Shown here: positions 1-11,253 of the stretch, piece by piece | Numbering within the stretch: position 1 is the stretch's first letter | Layout: each line of letters starts with the position of its first letter | Origin: Hansfordia pulvinata | Taxonomy: Eukaryota; Ascomycota; Sordariomycetes; Xylariales | Direction: 5' to 3' | DNA: 64,000 nucleotides | Assembly (NCBI GenBank): GCA_006538405.1 | Contig: BJKQ01000010.1 | Coordinates: forward strand, 1,116,001 to 1,180,000 | Made by a program: the position numbers and the translations under genes | The notes under the pieces: model-generated | What the model saw: the letters and a program-made list of their open reading frames with translations, nothing else | Told to the model about the DNA's origin: nothing | Database searches by the model: none

Positions 1-162
1 CACCTGTTGGAACCTGAAGACGTGATTGAGAGCGCGGCCCTCCTTGCGGGAGTTGGAAAGAGCGGGGATGCTGGGGAAAAGCTCAGCCAGGTGAACCTGG
101 CGGCCGTGGCTGGACTCGACGGTCACGTGCCCGACATCTGAGCGGGCATTGAGTCCAGCCAT
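1..162 (-). CDS. 5' end of an unidentified gene, cut by the window edge
   Basis: Read on the minus strand, an ATG at 162-160 opens 54 codons that stay free of stops up to base 1. The product begins MAGLNARSDVGHV and contains VHLAELFPSIPAL. The start context (gcggcATGG) is good for a fungal start. The last codons (TTC CAA CAG GTG) could also be an exon end with a CAG|GTG donor. I do not recognise the family. It would be divergent from the Zn2Cys6 gene, with about 0.7 kb between the two starts. Only the composition, the open frame and the start context support it, so it may be spurious. Confidence 0.35.
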   Translation of the reverse strand, partial: MAGLNARSDVGHVTVESSHGRQVHLAELFPSIPALSNSRKEGRALNHVFRFQQV

Positions 163-857
163 GCCGCACGGGAACAAGACTGGTGTCAGGGGTCAAGCGA
201 TACATACAGGGCGAGCGGGCGATTGCCATTCGACGCACAATAGATGGGTGTAGACTTTTGCAATAATCAATCTGTTGGGTTATCAATCACGGCCACCCAT
301 CCACTTGGCTCTCCAGCTGTTCGGTCTCCCGACCTGGGGATTCGTGGCCACGGCAATGCTCAGCTCTTGAGCGATATTGGCTTTGCACAACAGCTTCGTT
401 GTCACCTGTGGTTCCGTGTAAACAGATCCTTGGTGTCGTTTCAGTACCATGCCGAAAGGCATCATTTGCAGTGTGACTGACAAATTCGCAGAGGTGATAA
501 CGTCTGCGCATACTCGTACGAGTACTAGCTGGCCGAGCGCGCAACGCTAGCTATTTCCATCTTAGGGCAGGATCCCGTGCAAGCCAATGAATGGCACCGT
601 GCACGATGCATGGCTTGCCCGTTTCTTGCGGCGATGGCAAAGGAAGTCTAGGCCATCCTGGGCCATCTTGCCTTGCTCAGCATGCCATCCAAAGATCGGA
701 CCAAAGTTTTATCAAGGGACAGCCCGTCGGCTTCTGGTGCTTGAAATCGTCGACGCCGTTTTCGGGCAGCATCCGGACCAGCCGTACTGCTAATGCTAAC
801 CTCATATCTTTCTTGAAGGTTGTCGAGATCCAGAAGCTGGCAGGCAGCAGACATACT
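163..857. other. intergenic, probable divergent promoter region
   Basis: No supported gene. It holds a perfect 14-bp palindrome, TACTCGTACGAGTA, at 511-524, one of many related elements in the non-coding DNA here. Open frames in this stretch show no domain or intron-exon logic. Confidence 0.5.
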
Positions 858-2364
858 ATGGTTTACTTTGGGCCATCCAAAGCATGCATTACCTGCAAGA
901 GGCGGAGAAAGAAGGTAGGTACCTATCCGGCAATCCTGTCTTGGTTCGAGACACCTCTCATGCGTCGAGAGCCTTCGCTGACAAACTGGCCCCTCTGGAA
1001 GTGTGACGAGACCCGGCCGGTCAGTCGCGGCCCCCCGTCTATCTTGACAGCGTCGACAGGCCAGCGGGCCAGCGGGCTAATTTGAGCTCTCGACAGACTT
1101 GCAATCGCTGCCACAAAGCGAACCGCCCCTGCGCCGGGTATGACCGGGACGCATCGGACTTGTTCATCAAGCAGATCACGCTGCCGCTGCCAGAGAGGCC
1201 GGAGGTCCGCGGGCAGGCCGCGTCTTCCGCGGCGGCGAGCTCGGCGGCGCCCCTGGCGCGCAAGTGCGCCCTGCCCCGGCACCAGCCCTCTTCTCACCAT
1301 CTTCTACCCTCGCCGGCCGAGCCGCCGCTACCGGCGGAGGTGCCGGCGGCCGAGAGCGAGCAGCTGGTGCTGCGCGCCTTCTTGCATGACTACTGCGTGG
1401 CGCCAGTCAACCCGCACTCATCGCGCGGATTCCTCGCGCGCGTGGAGCCGATGGTGCGCGAGCTGGGCTTCGGTTCGAGCCTGGCCGACGCGTGCAGGGC
1501 GGTCGAGCTGGCCAAGGGGAGCCGGCACCTGGGCCGGCCGTCGATGCTGGCCAGGGGAAAGGCGCTGTACCAGAGCCTGCTGGGCCACACGGCCAGGGCG
1601 CTGGCGGACCCGGCGTGGGCCAAATCGGCCGAGGCTCTCATGCTGGCCATGCTGCTCGGGCTGTTCGAGGTGAGTCCTTGACCCCATGTCGGTTATTGTC
1701 TATTTTGGGCCGTACGTTCAGATGCTGATGTTTTCGTCTCTTCCCGTCGTGATATCGGGCGCAGATGACTGTGGCCAGCCCCGAAGCCGACGGCAATTAC
1801 CTCACGCACGCGCACGGGGTGGCGGCCGTGCTGGAAGCCCGCTCCGAGTGCCCCCTGGCTTTCTTGAAGGAGTTTGAGAAGAGACCTACTTTAGACCTAA
1901 GCGGACGCGCCATGGTATGTTGCCTCTTTCTCTTCATCTTTTCTTCTTCTTGTCCAGCGTTTACTTTTTCTTCGTCATCGGACTGTCAGCTGGCTGTACT
2001 GCTGTCACTAAAGATAACCCCCAATTTTTCCCTCCCAGGATCTCTTCTCTGTCCCGTCTCAGCGATGGCCGCGGCCGCAACAGACTCCGGACCGGGGGCT
2101 CGACTCGCTGCTGATGCAGCTCGGCCGCGTGTGGCACAGAGCCGCCGCCGTGCTGGAGAGCCGCCCAGAGGCTCGCGGGGGAGGCGGCCAGGCCGAGGAG
2201 CTGGGCGAGCTCCGCCGGTGCGCCGCGTCGCTGCACCGGGATCTGGGGCTTTGGGCGCAGACGCGGTCTCCCGAATTCCGGCCAACACCGGTCGGCGCCA
2301 TCGCTATCGCCACCGCTTCAAGCGCGCACCGCGGAGACCATTCAGAGGGGGCTGCTTCGTCTGT

Positions 2365-2428
<64 letters not shown>

Positions 2429-3046
2429 AATTCCGAGGGCGGCGATTACGAGAGCCGGGCGGCTCCCGTTGATGCTGCCGCTCCTGGCTTATGGCCAGGC
2501 CGGGTCGACACGTACCCGGATCTCTACATCGCCCGCGTCTGGAACACGTACGCCTCCGGGCACCTGGTGCTGCTCGACCTGTTGGCGCGCGTCGACGCCG
2601 CGGTGACAGAGCGTGGCGGCGACGGCGGAAGGGGTTCTACCGCTGGAGGGGAGGAGCAGAGTTTCGGGCCTAGGGCCAGGGAAGAGGCGATTGCGTGTCT
2701 AATCGCGACGGTGCTCTCTTCGATACCGTACCATCTGGCCGAGAACCTGCTGGAGTTCCTGAGGGAGGCCGACGGAAACAAGAGAGGCGGCGGCGCCCGC
2801 AGCATAGCCCACCCCGGAAGGCCCGTGGGCGGCCTGCTGCTCATGCACCCGCTGCACATACTGATCAACCTCAGCATCCTGCCTGAACGGCACAGGGCGT
2901 ACATGCGGCGGTGCCTGGCGTGGGTGGGCGCCGAGATGGGCGTCGGCTACGCCGCGGTGCTGGCCGGCAAGCAGGTCGACCACAACCAGCGTCTCTTCAG
3001 CTCCGACAGTTTCATCATCTGGTCTGGCTTCCTCGGTCGCCTGTGA
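858..3046 (+). CDS. Zn2Cys6 (C6 zinc cluster) fungal transcription factor
   Basis: Five exons: 858-914, 1002-1019, 1097-1669, 1765-1914 and 2039-3046, all phase 0, giving 601 aa. Splicing the first three exons reconstructs a textbook zinc cluster: C10, C13, C20, C27, C30 and C37 with CX2CX6CX6CX2CX6C spacing, ending PCAGY. Exon 2 is only 18 nt (CDETRP). Family knowledge: such proteins are nuclear DNA-binding regulators, with the cluster binding CGG half-sites. The remainder resembles the poorly conserved middle-homology and activation part of C6 regulators. It includes PLPERPE after the finger, a run of 18 glutamines from pure CAG codons (residues about 377-394) and a C-terminal helical segment. 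The target pathway cannot be deduced. It is not next to a metabolic cluster; the nearest downstream gene is a membrane protein. The start is the only ATG directly before the cluster. Intron donors are GTAGGT, GTCAGT, GTGAGT and GTATGT. Confidence 0.88.
2369..2422 (+). repeat. (CAG)18 trinucleotide repeat encoding polyglutamine
   Basis: Eighteen uninterrupted CAG codons inside the last exon of the Zn2Cys6 gene, read as Gln. Likely length-polymorphic. Polyglutamine is common in activation regions of fungal regulators. Confidence 0.95.
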
Positions 3047-4815
3047 GAGATAGAGCAGCCAGGCGTGCAGGCAGCCGAGGCGAGCAGGTGTGGTGCAGTC
3101 GGCGCATGCCAAAACCTTGGTGCCCAGTGATTTTCGTCGTGTCTTCGGCGGCGCGTTCTGGACCGTTGAAAGATGGAGCAGAGGCAGACTCGTGCCGCGC
3201 ACACACGCACATCTGGCCAAGTGATCGTCCTCCGGGCCGTTGGCGCGACGCACTGAGCTGGGATGACCCAACGATGGCTGGCAGCCCCGGGTCACACGAG
3301 TCTAGCGGCGGGATGCTGGACACTATTGCGGCGTCTACGAGCTGCTCAAGTCGAGGCGGAGAAACGTCTGGCTTCGAAGCTGCGGGCTCGGGCTGTGTGT
3401 AGCCGCCTGTCTCAATGTCCCCTTATTCACCGACGGCCAGAGGCCCAACTGTCCGCCATCTACGCAACCCACGAGTCAGCCGGGAGTGAGTCTGCTGCCC
3501 GCCAGCCGGGAATTCGGAAACCCAACCGGCAGGACCGCAAATGCGGCGACGGACGAAGAGAAGGAAACGAAGGGGGCCCTGGTTGCATACGCTGCAGCAC
3601 CCGCGGTATCTCCACGAGTGGTGGTGTGGGGGCCCGCCGTCTTGCCGGAGTCCCAGGTTTGACGTGTGTCCGCGCGATTCAAGGGGGCGGGGCTCCCGCT
3701 CTCCAGATGCCCAAACTCTACATGGGTACCCTCCGTTCGCCGCTGTCAGGCCGGATCGCGGCTCGCGTATTTGCGATTCTGTGAGTTCGCCATGACGTGT
3801 TCTCCCTACTCAGGGTCTAGGGCCTGGGCTTGTGGGATCGGGCCATCTCGGTGTGCCTTTGCCCCTATCTTGACCGAGGGGGGGTTTCCAGCCTGCTATT
3901 GGGGGCGTGTCGTTGTTTCGTCGAGGCTGGACTTGAAGATGTGGATGTTTGGGCTCACAGGCTCGAATATTCTCTGCGAGTTTCCCTTTCAACATCACCA
4001 CGCCAGTCTTTCTGAGCACCATCACGCTTTTTTTCTTTCTCACTCTAACTTGGGAGATTCGAAACTTCTTTCTTTAGTAATGAGGGCTGAGACAGAAGGC
4101 GGGCGATGGGAGAAGACAGGATCTATTCAGACGGGGGTTGGCGATGGCACCAACTGCGGCGAACCCCTGTCGGGGCGATGAGGGACCGAGATCTCGCAGG
4201 ACATGGGAGATTCGCCCCGGCAGAATCGCCATCCTCGAGTCGACGACCTGAGGCTTCCGCATCCCGTTCCCGGGGCGCCAAGTCGGTTTAGAGTTCAGAC
4301 GCGGAAGCTAGTGTGGCCTGCGCTGCTGTGGCTGGCCGCTGTTCTGCTTGCCGATGACATCAAGGCCGGCCTATGGCTCTCGAGCAAAGACTGGGGGTGG
4401 ACGAACTTTATTACCACCTGTGGGTCGGCAGCTCCTCCATCACCGTTTCCGCCGGCTGCGTTTGTATATGTCCGGTCAGACGAGCGGATCGAGTCCGCTT
4501 GTACAGTCATAAACCGGGCCTGCTCCTCGTGGCGCCCGGGGCGGCAGCATTCTGATATCGACAAATCTTGCATGATACCGACTTCCAATTCTGGCCCCTC
4601 CCCCCATTTTTTTCCCTTTTCTTTCAGATTACCCAAGTTCTCCTAATGGGACAATAACACCGACAAGCGAGACCAGAGTTCTAGCTCTTGGATCCCTCCC
4701 TTCCAAGGCGTCTGCCAGGACGCTCTTTACCACAATCGCCTCACGCGATCCTCTCCGATCACCCCCTGCGATCGCGGCGTCAGAGAAGAAGAAGAAGAAG
4801 AAGAAGGCCACGATC
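3047..4815. other. intergenic region
   Basis: No gene supported on either strand; the open frames are arginine- and proline-rich with no domain. The last 200 bases are pyrimidine-rich. A (GAA)n-type run at about 4786-4806 sits immediately before the start of the next gene and is probably its 5' leader. Confidence 0.5.
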
Positions 4816-7023
4816 ATGACGTGGGACTACGGTCCGTCGACGCACGCGGCGGGCCCCCAGTTCGCCTACGACCACCAGGACATGAACACGGCCAGCCTGC
4901 TGCTGGGCATGTCGGTGGGCTTCGCCGTCTTCGCGGGGGCCGAGACGGCGCACCAGTCGTGGCAGATCCGCCAGCAGACGGGCCGCGTCAACGCCTACAT
5001 TGTCATGGCGTGGGGGGAGATCGTGTTGACCTTGACCCTCGCCTTTGTCAACTGGTTCCACCTCTGGGGCAGCATCAAGCCAAGGTATTTTCTTTCTCTT
5101 CCGTCTTTTTTAATTTCTCTCTGCCTAAGGCAACATTTCGAGCATTGAGGAAGGTTCATCTTACTGACGGGTTTAATCAATCAATAACAGCTTTGGTCTA
5201 TGGTTCGCATATGGTATGTTGTTTGTAGTAGGGACCTCCATTGGTGATCATGGTTGATGTTGATATTATCGTTCTTGTGTCTCCCCCCTTACCCCTATTG
5301 CCACGCCCTTTTCCCACGCATGTACTGAATTTTTGGTTGGGTATCTGTCCCACTGATTTACCTCCCATCAGTGGCCATCTGGTGCTTCCAGATCCAGTTC
5401 CTGATGCAGATCCTCGTCAACCGGGTCAGCTCGCTCATGTGCCGGGACCGGCGCGAGGTGCGGCGCAACGCGCTGCTGGTCTTCGCGGCCATCCTGGCGC
5501 TCAACGCCAGCGTCTTCGTGTGCTGGATCCCCGCGCGCCTGGGCGTCTCGGCGCGCTGGGTGGCGGCCAACGCCGTGTGGGACCGCATCGAGAAGGCGCT
5601 GTTCCTGTGCGTCGACGCCGCCCTCAACGGCGTCTTCATCTACCTCGTCGCCGCCAACCTCGTCCGCATGGGCCTGCGCCGCTACCTCGCCCTGTTCCGC
5701 TACAACCTGTGCATGGTCTGCCTGTCCGTCTCCCTCGACGCCGCCGCCATCGGCCTCATGTCACTGCCCACCGACACCCTCTACGTCCAGTTCCAGTGCG
5801 TCAGCTACCTCGCCAAGCTGCAGATCGAGCTCAACATGGCCAGCCTGATCCGCAAGATCGCCGAGGCCATCCTGCGCGCCGGACCGGGGGGCCAGGGCCA
5901 GTCCCAGGGTCAGGGTCAGGGTGCTGTCAGATGTGCGGGCGACGCCGGCGTCGAGTGCTACGGCCCTCACCCTCCCGCGGCGGCCGCCACGGTCGCCGGC
6001 GTCAAGGGAGCCACCTCCAAGCTGCCCCGCGGCAGCCCGCCGCTGCCCAGCTTCTACGTCTACGGCGCCCTCGGCGCCCTGCAGGACAACCGATCCATGC
6101 TGTGGAAGATCACCGAGGGCGCCAACCGGCACGGCGACTACTCGCGGACCGCCTTCGTGTCCGCGGGGCACACCCAGGACGACGGAGACGGCTCGATCGA
6201 TGACGGTGCTGCTGCTGGTGGCGTCCTCGCCGCCGCGGATAACGACGTCATCTTCAGCGGCGGGGGCGGCAGCAACGACTCCGGCGGGATCTGCCCGGCC
6301 TACGACCTCGAGCAGGGCGTCGTGTCGGCGGTCGCCGTGGCGGGAGCCGGCGGCGGGCTCTTTCCCCCCGGCCCCGCCCCCTCCAAGGGGCGCGGCGGCC
6401 ACAAGAAGGCTAAGAAGAGCGTCAGGTCCAGCAGGCCAGGGTCCTCGTCGTCTTCCACCACCCGCTGCCGGGATTCCTCCTCTGCAGCCGCCGCCGCCGC
6501 GCCGCAGGACGGCATCCTCAAGACGACGACGATGGTGGTGGAGAGTCACCCCCGCCCGTCCGTCGTTGCAGCACCCGCCCACCACCAGCAGCAGCAGCAG
6601 CAGAGCCCGTCGAGGCGCCTCTTCGGCAGCCTCTACAGCGACGGCGGGTCGTCGTCCATGAGCCTCGGGGGCGACCTCGGCGACCTGCCCCTTTCCGGTC
6701 TGTCGTCTGCAGTCGGTGGGGACGGCGGCAGCGGCCACCACCACCACCACCACTACGCGAGGGGCCCCGGCGGTCTGTCGTCGTTGTCGTCTACGGAGCT
6801 CGATCGCCGGCGCGACGCGGAGCAGGACGGCCAGGACGAGACCGCCTCCTTCGACGAGAAGAAGGGCATCGGCGGTGTTGACGGTGGCCAAGCGGTTGAT
6901 GGTGACGATGACGACGACGACGACGATAGTGAAAAGGAAGAAGTGGGAGAGAAAGTGCGCGCCGAGAGAGAGCGTCTCTTTCAAGGTTCACGTGATTCTC
7001 TACCTGGCGACAGTGGTGACTGA
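4816..7023 (+). CDS. seven-helix integral membrane protein with long low-complexity tail
   Basis: Three exons: 4816-5084, 5191-5213 (only 23 nt) and 5372-7023, giving 647 aa. Splicing joins GSIKP to SFGLWFAYVAIW without a frame break. Hydrophobic segments at about residues 27-45, 58-84, 92-117, 128-154, 164-193, 203-228 and 233-256 suggest seven helices and a plasma-membrane or endomembrane location. Residues from about 260 to the end are a hydrophilic tail. It holds GQ repeats, serine-rich stretches, KKAKKS-type basic motifs, a His6 run and an acidic run of eight Asp near the end. The layout (7TM plus tail) is GPCR-like and resembles conserved fungal integral membrane proteins of unknown function. 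I see no CFEM domain or rhodopsin-type lysine to assign a class. The receptor idea is inference; membrane topology is the secure part. Confidence 0.75.
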
Positions 7024-7605
7024 CGTTGGAGCGAAGTAGAGCCAGGACGGGCTCACGACGCGGCGGTGCAGAAGGAATAGCACTGCTTGCAGGCGGCCCG
7101 GCTCCTCGGCGACTGTGTATTATTACATACCACCTGCAGCGACGTATTATGAGATACCCCCTACTAGCGAGACATGGAGATAATGGAGCCTTTTTCATCA
7201 CGCGTCTATTCAATCGGAGTCCACTATCTGATCGTGAGTATGTCATCCTATCGTGTCGAGGCGTGATTTGTTCAGCGCCTCTGAGACGACATGCTCAGCG
7301 TTCTCTGATGCATGTACAGAGATATTCTAAGATATGTTTGCCGTTCTGAACGAGTAGCTGTTCTCCCGGCGACCTGGAAATACCTTCGAGAGTGGCATTC
7401 AGGTTGCGCGGGCAGACGGCTCGACTATTCTTGTCATTTCCTGGCTTGATTACCTGCTCAGAGGTGTGGAGTAAAGATACCGGCACTTGAGCGACTCAGC
7501 AACCATGTACCCCTCAATTTTGAACAGCTTCTTCATATCAAACAGGTTGGTCGGATTCAAAACGTACTTCATAAGCTGCTATTCGGAGTACCAGGGAAGA
7601 AGAGT
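7024..7605. other. convergent intergenic region
   Basis: Shared 3' region between the plus-strand membrane protein gene and the minus-strand F-box gene. No gene or repeat of note seen. Confidence 0.5.
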
Positions 7606-9629
7606 CTAGCTGGAATCACCAAAGAGGGCGCTGGCAATGTCCCCGGACAGGGCGTCGGAGTACATGCTGCTGTCCGGAAGCGGTATCTCTTCGTACACAG
7701 GCCTCTTCATGCAGCCGCTTCGCCGAGTGGCAAAGGTGACCTCGCCATCGAATCCCCACGCGCTCTCGACACGGGAGCATCGTCGTCCCGACCCGTCGCG
7801 TAGCTGTGGCTTCTCGCATTGTTGTAGCGGTCGGCGGGCTGGCGGGCCCGCGAGCGGCTGTGGTTGTTGAACAGCCGGATGGTCAGCCCGTCCTTCCACG
7901 CGCCACAGATCAGTACAAGCAGCATCTTCATGTTCCTTCTGTACCAACTCAAGTCCATGTCGAGCCGCAGCTCCTTCATCTCTCGGAGGCAGCCTCGTTT
8001 CCGAGTCTGAATCAGTTCGTACAGGCCCAGCATCAGCTCTTCGTCCTCGTCGGCGTGGGTGATGTGCACCTGCTTGATCTGCTCCGGTAGCGCCAGGGCG
8101 AAACGAGAAGGGTCGAGATTCGCCGTGTGGACAAAGCCGAACAGATAGGTGCCGGCCACGCGCAGGCGCTGCAGGTTCTTGAAGCCCGTAAAGGGCTTCA
8201 TGGGCAGGGTCTCCCTGTTCGACCACTCCTCGAACATGTAGTCGTGCGGGTAGTCGAGCCACAGACGCTCGAGGTTGTCCTTCTGCACCTCCAAGCACTG
8301 GCGGATGGAATCGTAGCTGATCTCGAAATTACCCACAACCAGCTCGCCGTTCTCCGTGCCAACCTCGATCTCATCCTCGCCGACTTCGTACACAAAGGTC
8401 CGCAGCGCCTTGATGGAGTCCATGATTTGCGACAGCACCCGGGGCATGACTCTGCTGTCTCGGAGCTCCAAGTGCTCCAGCGGTGAGGAACCGACGGGGA
8501 AGTCGCGGCTGGACATGGTCCCTCTCGGCTTGAAGGCGACTCTGTGGAGATAGAGGGACTTGAGGGCAGGGAGCTGAAAGATGGAAGGGTGCACGTCGTC
8601 GCGCATGGTGCGACTGGAATAGCCGAAGCAGACGCTGGAAAGGTTCTGGAACACCTGCGAGCCCGGCTCGAGTCGCACCGCCTTGGGGATGTCGGGGTTC
8701 TGCAAGAACAGGAACAGATCCTGGATGGTATTCACCCGAGCGAAATTGGCGCTGGGCATCGTCAACTCCAGGTCGAGGGTCTCCAGGCGATCCATGCGTG
8801 GCAAGATGGCGGCCAGGAGAAGAGCCTCGCGGTTGGCAGGGTAGTCGGGATGGCAAATCCTCCGGCTGTCGCGAGCGCAGCTGTGAAGCCGGCTGCCAAC
8901 GAGTACCGCGGCGTCGGCTGGAGGTGCTACATCTTCCGAATCCGAAACGTCCATCCAGTCGCCGTCGACGTCATCGTAGTCTCCAGGAGGGAGGTCAACA
9001 ACTGGATGCCGGGCGTCCGTGGAGCCTGGGACTTTCTGGGCGGCATGTTCGTCCGCCGAGTTCGACAGTCGGGACTCCTGGGGGTGGACAGCGCGGTCGA
9101 TGGTGCGTAAGCTGTTCCATATCTCAGGCGGGAGCCCTTCTTTCTCAGGACGGGGAGGGTTCTCGCCGCCCATCAGAGCGGCCTCCTCCGAGGACCAGAG
9201 AGTGTGATTGCTGATTCGGAGAGCAAAAGAGCGAACCGAGGAGCCGGCAAAGGGCCGGCGGATCACAGTGGTAGCCAAGGCTTCCAAGCGGCGGAGCAAG
9301 TCGTCTCGCGGGATGGGATTGGGGTCAGCACACGGGGCGACCCAGGGAGTGATGCGCAGAGCGGACCCCGGCTTGGGGAAGTCGGAAGCGCACGACAGCG
9401 AGAAAGAGTCGAGCATGTCGACATGGCGGTAGAGATAGGGGATGCCGGCGGAGAAGAGGCCGCGGCAGCAGCTCATGAGGTGGATCGTGTCTCGCCGGGT
9501 GGGGAGGAAGCTGAAGACCAGCCCGGCCAGCTCGTTCGGCAGCCCGGAGAGGCCGAGGAAGCCGGAGCCGGGGCCGGAGCCCGGGCCCGGGCCCGGGCCC
9601 CCCTCGGCCGTAGGAGGCGAGCCGGACAT
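7606..9629 (-). CDS. F-box protein (frame break near the C terminus)
   Basis: The chosen start is the ATG at 9629-9627 (MSGSPPTAEGG). The longer frame to 9773 adds only an HT-repeat-like leader. A Gly-Pro linker is followed by an F-box at about residues 24-70 (LPNELAGLVFSFLPTRRDTI, then SCCRGLF and YLYRHV). The F-box normally binds Skp1 in SCF ubiquitin ligases. The rest is an LRR-like, leucine-patterned region (LEHLELRDSR, LERLWLDYP, NLQRLRVAGTYL) that would recruit substrate; the substrate is unknown. As written, the frame stops at 7707 after an uncharacteristic basic tail. One extra base in the C4 run at 7754-7757 (G4 on the coding strand) would instead give a credible C terminus ending SALFGDSS at 7606. 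The break is therefore probably a base-calling error, or it hides an unusual short intron. Confidence 0.8.
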
Positions 9630-11196
9630 GGCCAGGCTGTGGGTGTGGGTGTGGATGTGAGTGTGACTGCGGGGGCCGTGGTCGGCTACAGCCACGCCGA
9701 GCGAGCGGGCGAGCGGGCGGGCGAGCGGGCGGGTAGACGAGAGCACGGCTTGCGAGCTGCTGCGGGGTTGCAAGACGGAACAGACGGCGAAGATTGTTCG
9801 ATAGTACTGCAGTTTGGTCTGGCGTGGGGGTCGCAGCCAGTGATGATGATATTAGCTCTGTGGTAATGCCGAGAGCCGTGTGTTGAGTTGTCAATCCATG
9901 ATGCTGCTCAGATTTCGTCGTTGGTAGTCGGTCGAGACGGGCTGATGCGGCGAAACGGTGGCCGTTACTGATGGAGGGGTTATCGGCACGGCGTGCGCGG
10001 GTCGGAGTCTGATGCACGTGCTGCCCCTCCGTAAGTTACGGACTTCGCGTAGCGGGTACGAGCATCAACATATGTGCCTTATGTACCTCACCCACGAGTA
10101 CGGGTGGCCCAGGTGGCCGTGGGGGCATGCCACTACCCATGAATGGCGTGCATGGATACAAGGACCTACCCACCTTGGGTACCTTCGAGTACGTGCCTAC
10201 CTACCACCTAGCGGGCACGAGTTGCGGAGCGGGGCTGGAGGCGGCTGTTTGTGGGCCCTGTCCCGCCTGTCTCCGTCTCGGCCCCGGCGGCCGGTTTTGA
10301 TTCTCCAGGCATCCTGTCTACATGTATCCTGTCTACCTTATCCGTTAGGTGTGGTAAAGACGTTATGTATATCCTCTACTTGCGGGATGCTGCTGGCACT
10401 GCCCATGTTAGGACTCCCAGAAATGTATCATTCACACAGTCCGTACCTACCTTTCTCCTACTGGTGTTGCCTCCTTGTGTCTCCTCGTCCTACAGAGTCG
10501 AGTTTCGTACTCGGGTCTGGCAGCCACCTGCCGTACACATGGATTGACCCAAAGACCCTGGCATAGAAACGCCGCCACCGGGGGGCACCCGTCATACGCG
10601 CACACGGAGAGACCCATCCTAGCCTGGACGCCTCGCGTGAGTGGATGGGTTGTCCAGCAGCAGGTTATGGCTAAACGAGTAATTGCCTAGAGGCCCCCCT
10701 GGCCCAGTCACCCGCCCTTGCTGCAAACTGTCCCGCGCTGTCTTTTCCGCCTGTCCGTGGCAAGGGGTGTGGATGGAGGACAGGACTCTCTTTCCAGGAG
10801 CAAGCAGGGAGCTATCGTAGGGTGAGAGACATAGATAGCACCACGCGCCCAGAAGTCCAGCAAAGACGCCGGCTCGCCTCACCGGGGATGTCCCGCTGGC
10901 CGAGCCAGCCAGCCAGCAAGCAGCCAGCCAGCCGATTAGCCAGGGTCCCTCCCTGTCCCTGTATGCGGACTGCCACCGCGGCCGACATCTCGCGACAACT
11001 CCTCGCAGTTCCCTCACCTCCAATATCCACAACACACGCGCTCGGTGACCGACTCTAGTCCTCGCCTCGTCATACAGGCCCGTATCCCGGTCCATCGTCC
11101 ATCTGTCCACATGCGTCACTCGACGACCTCGTGAAAGTCCGTCGCAGGAAGTGCCTGCCTCATGACGGAAGAGACACCAAAGCTCAGTACACACAT

Positions 11197-11197
<1 letters not shown>
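9630..11197. other. gene-poor region upstream of the F-box gene
   Basis: No supported gene. It contains a GC-rich GAGCGGGC tandem at about 9698-9734 in the F-box leader and scattered TACCTACC and TACGAG elements at 10020-10210. The long minus-strand frame across 10619-11347 encodes only a CA-repeat-derived Cys/Val run and is rejected as a gene. Confidence 0.45.

Positions 11198-11249
<52 letters not shown>
11198..11249. repeat. (CA)n microsatellite, about 26 units
   Basis: Uninterrupted CA dinucleotides in intergenic DNA. Confidence 0.95.

Positions 11250-11253
<4 letters not shown>

Noticed and set aside
5761..6984. 407-codon minus-strand frame inside the 7TM gene
   Set aside because: It is antisense to a well-supported spliced gene, its composition is Val/Ala/Gly/Arg-rich, and it has no domain; it is a shadow of the GC-rich coding strand.
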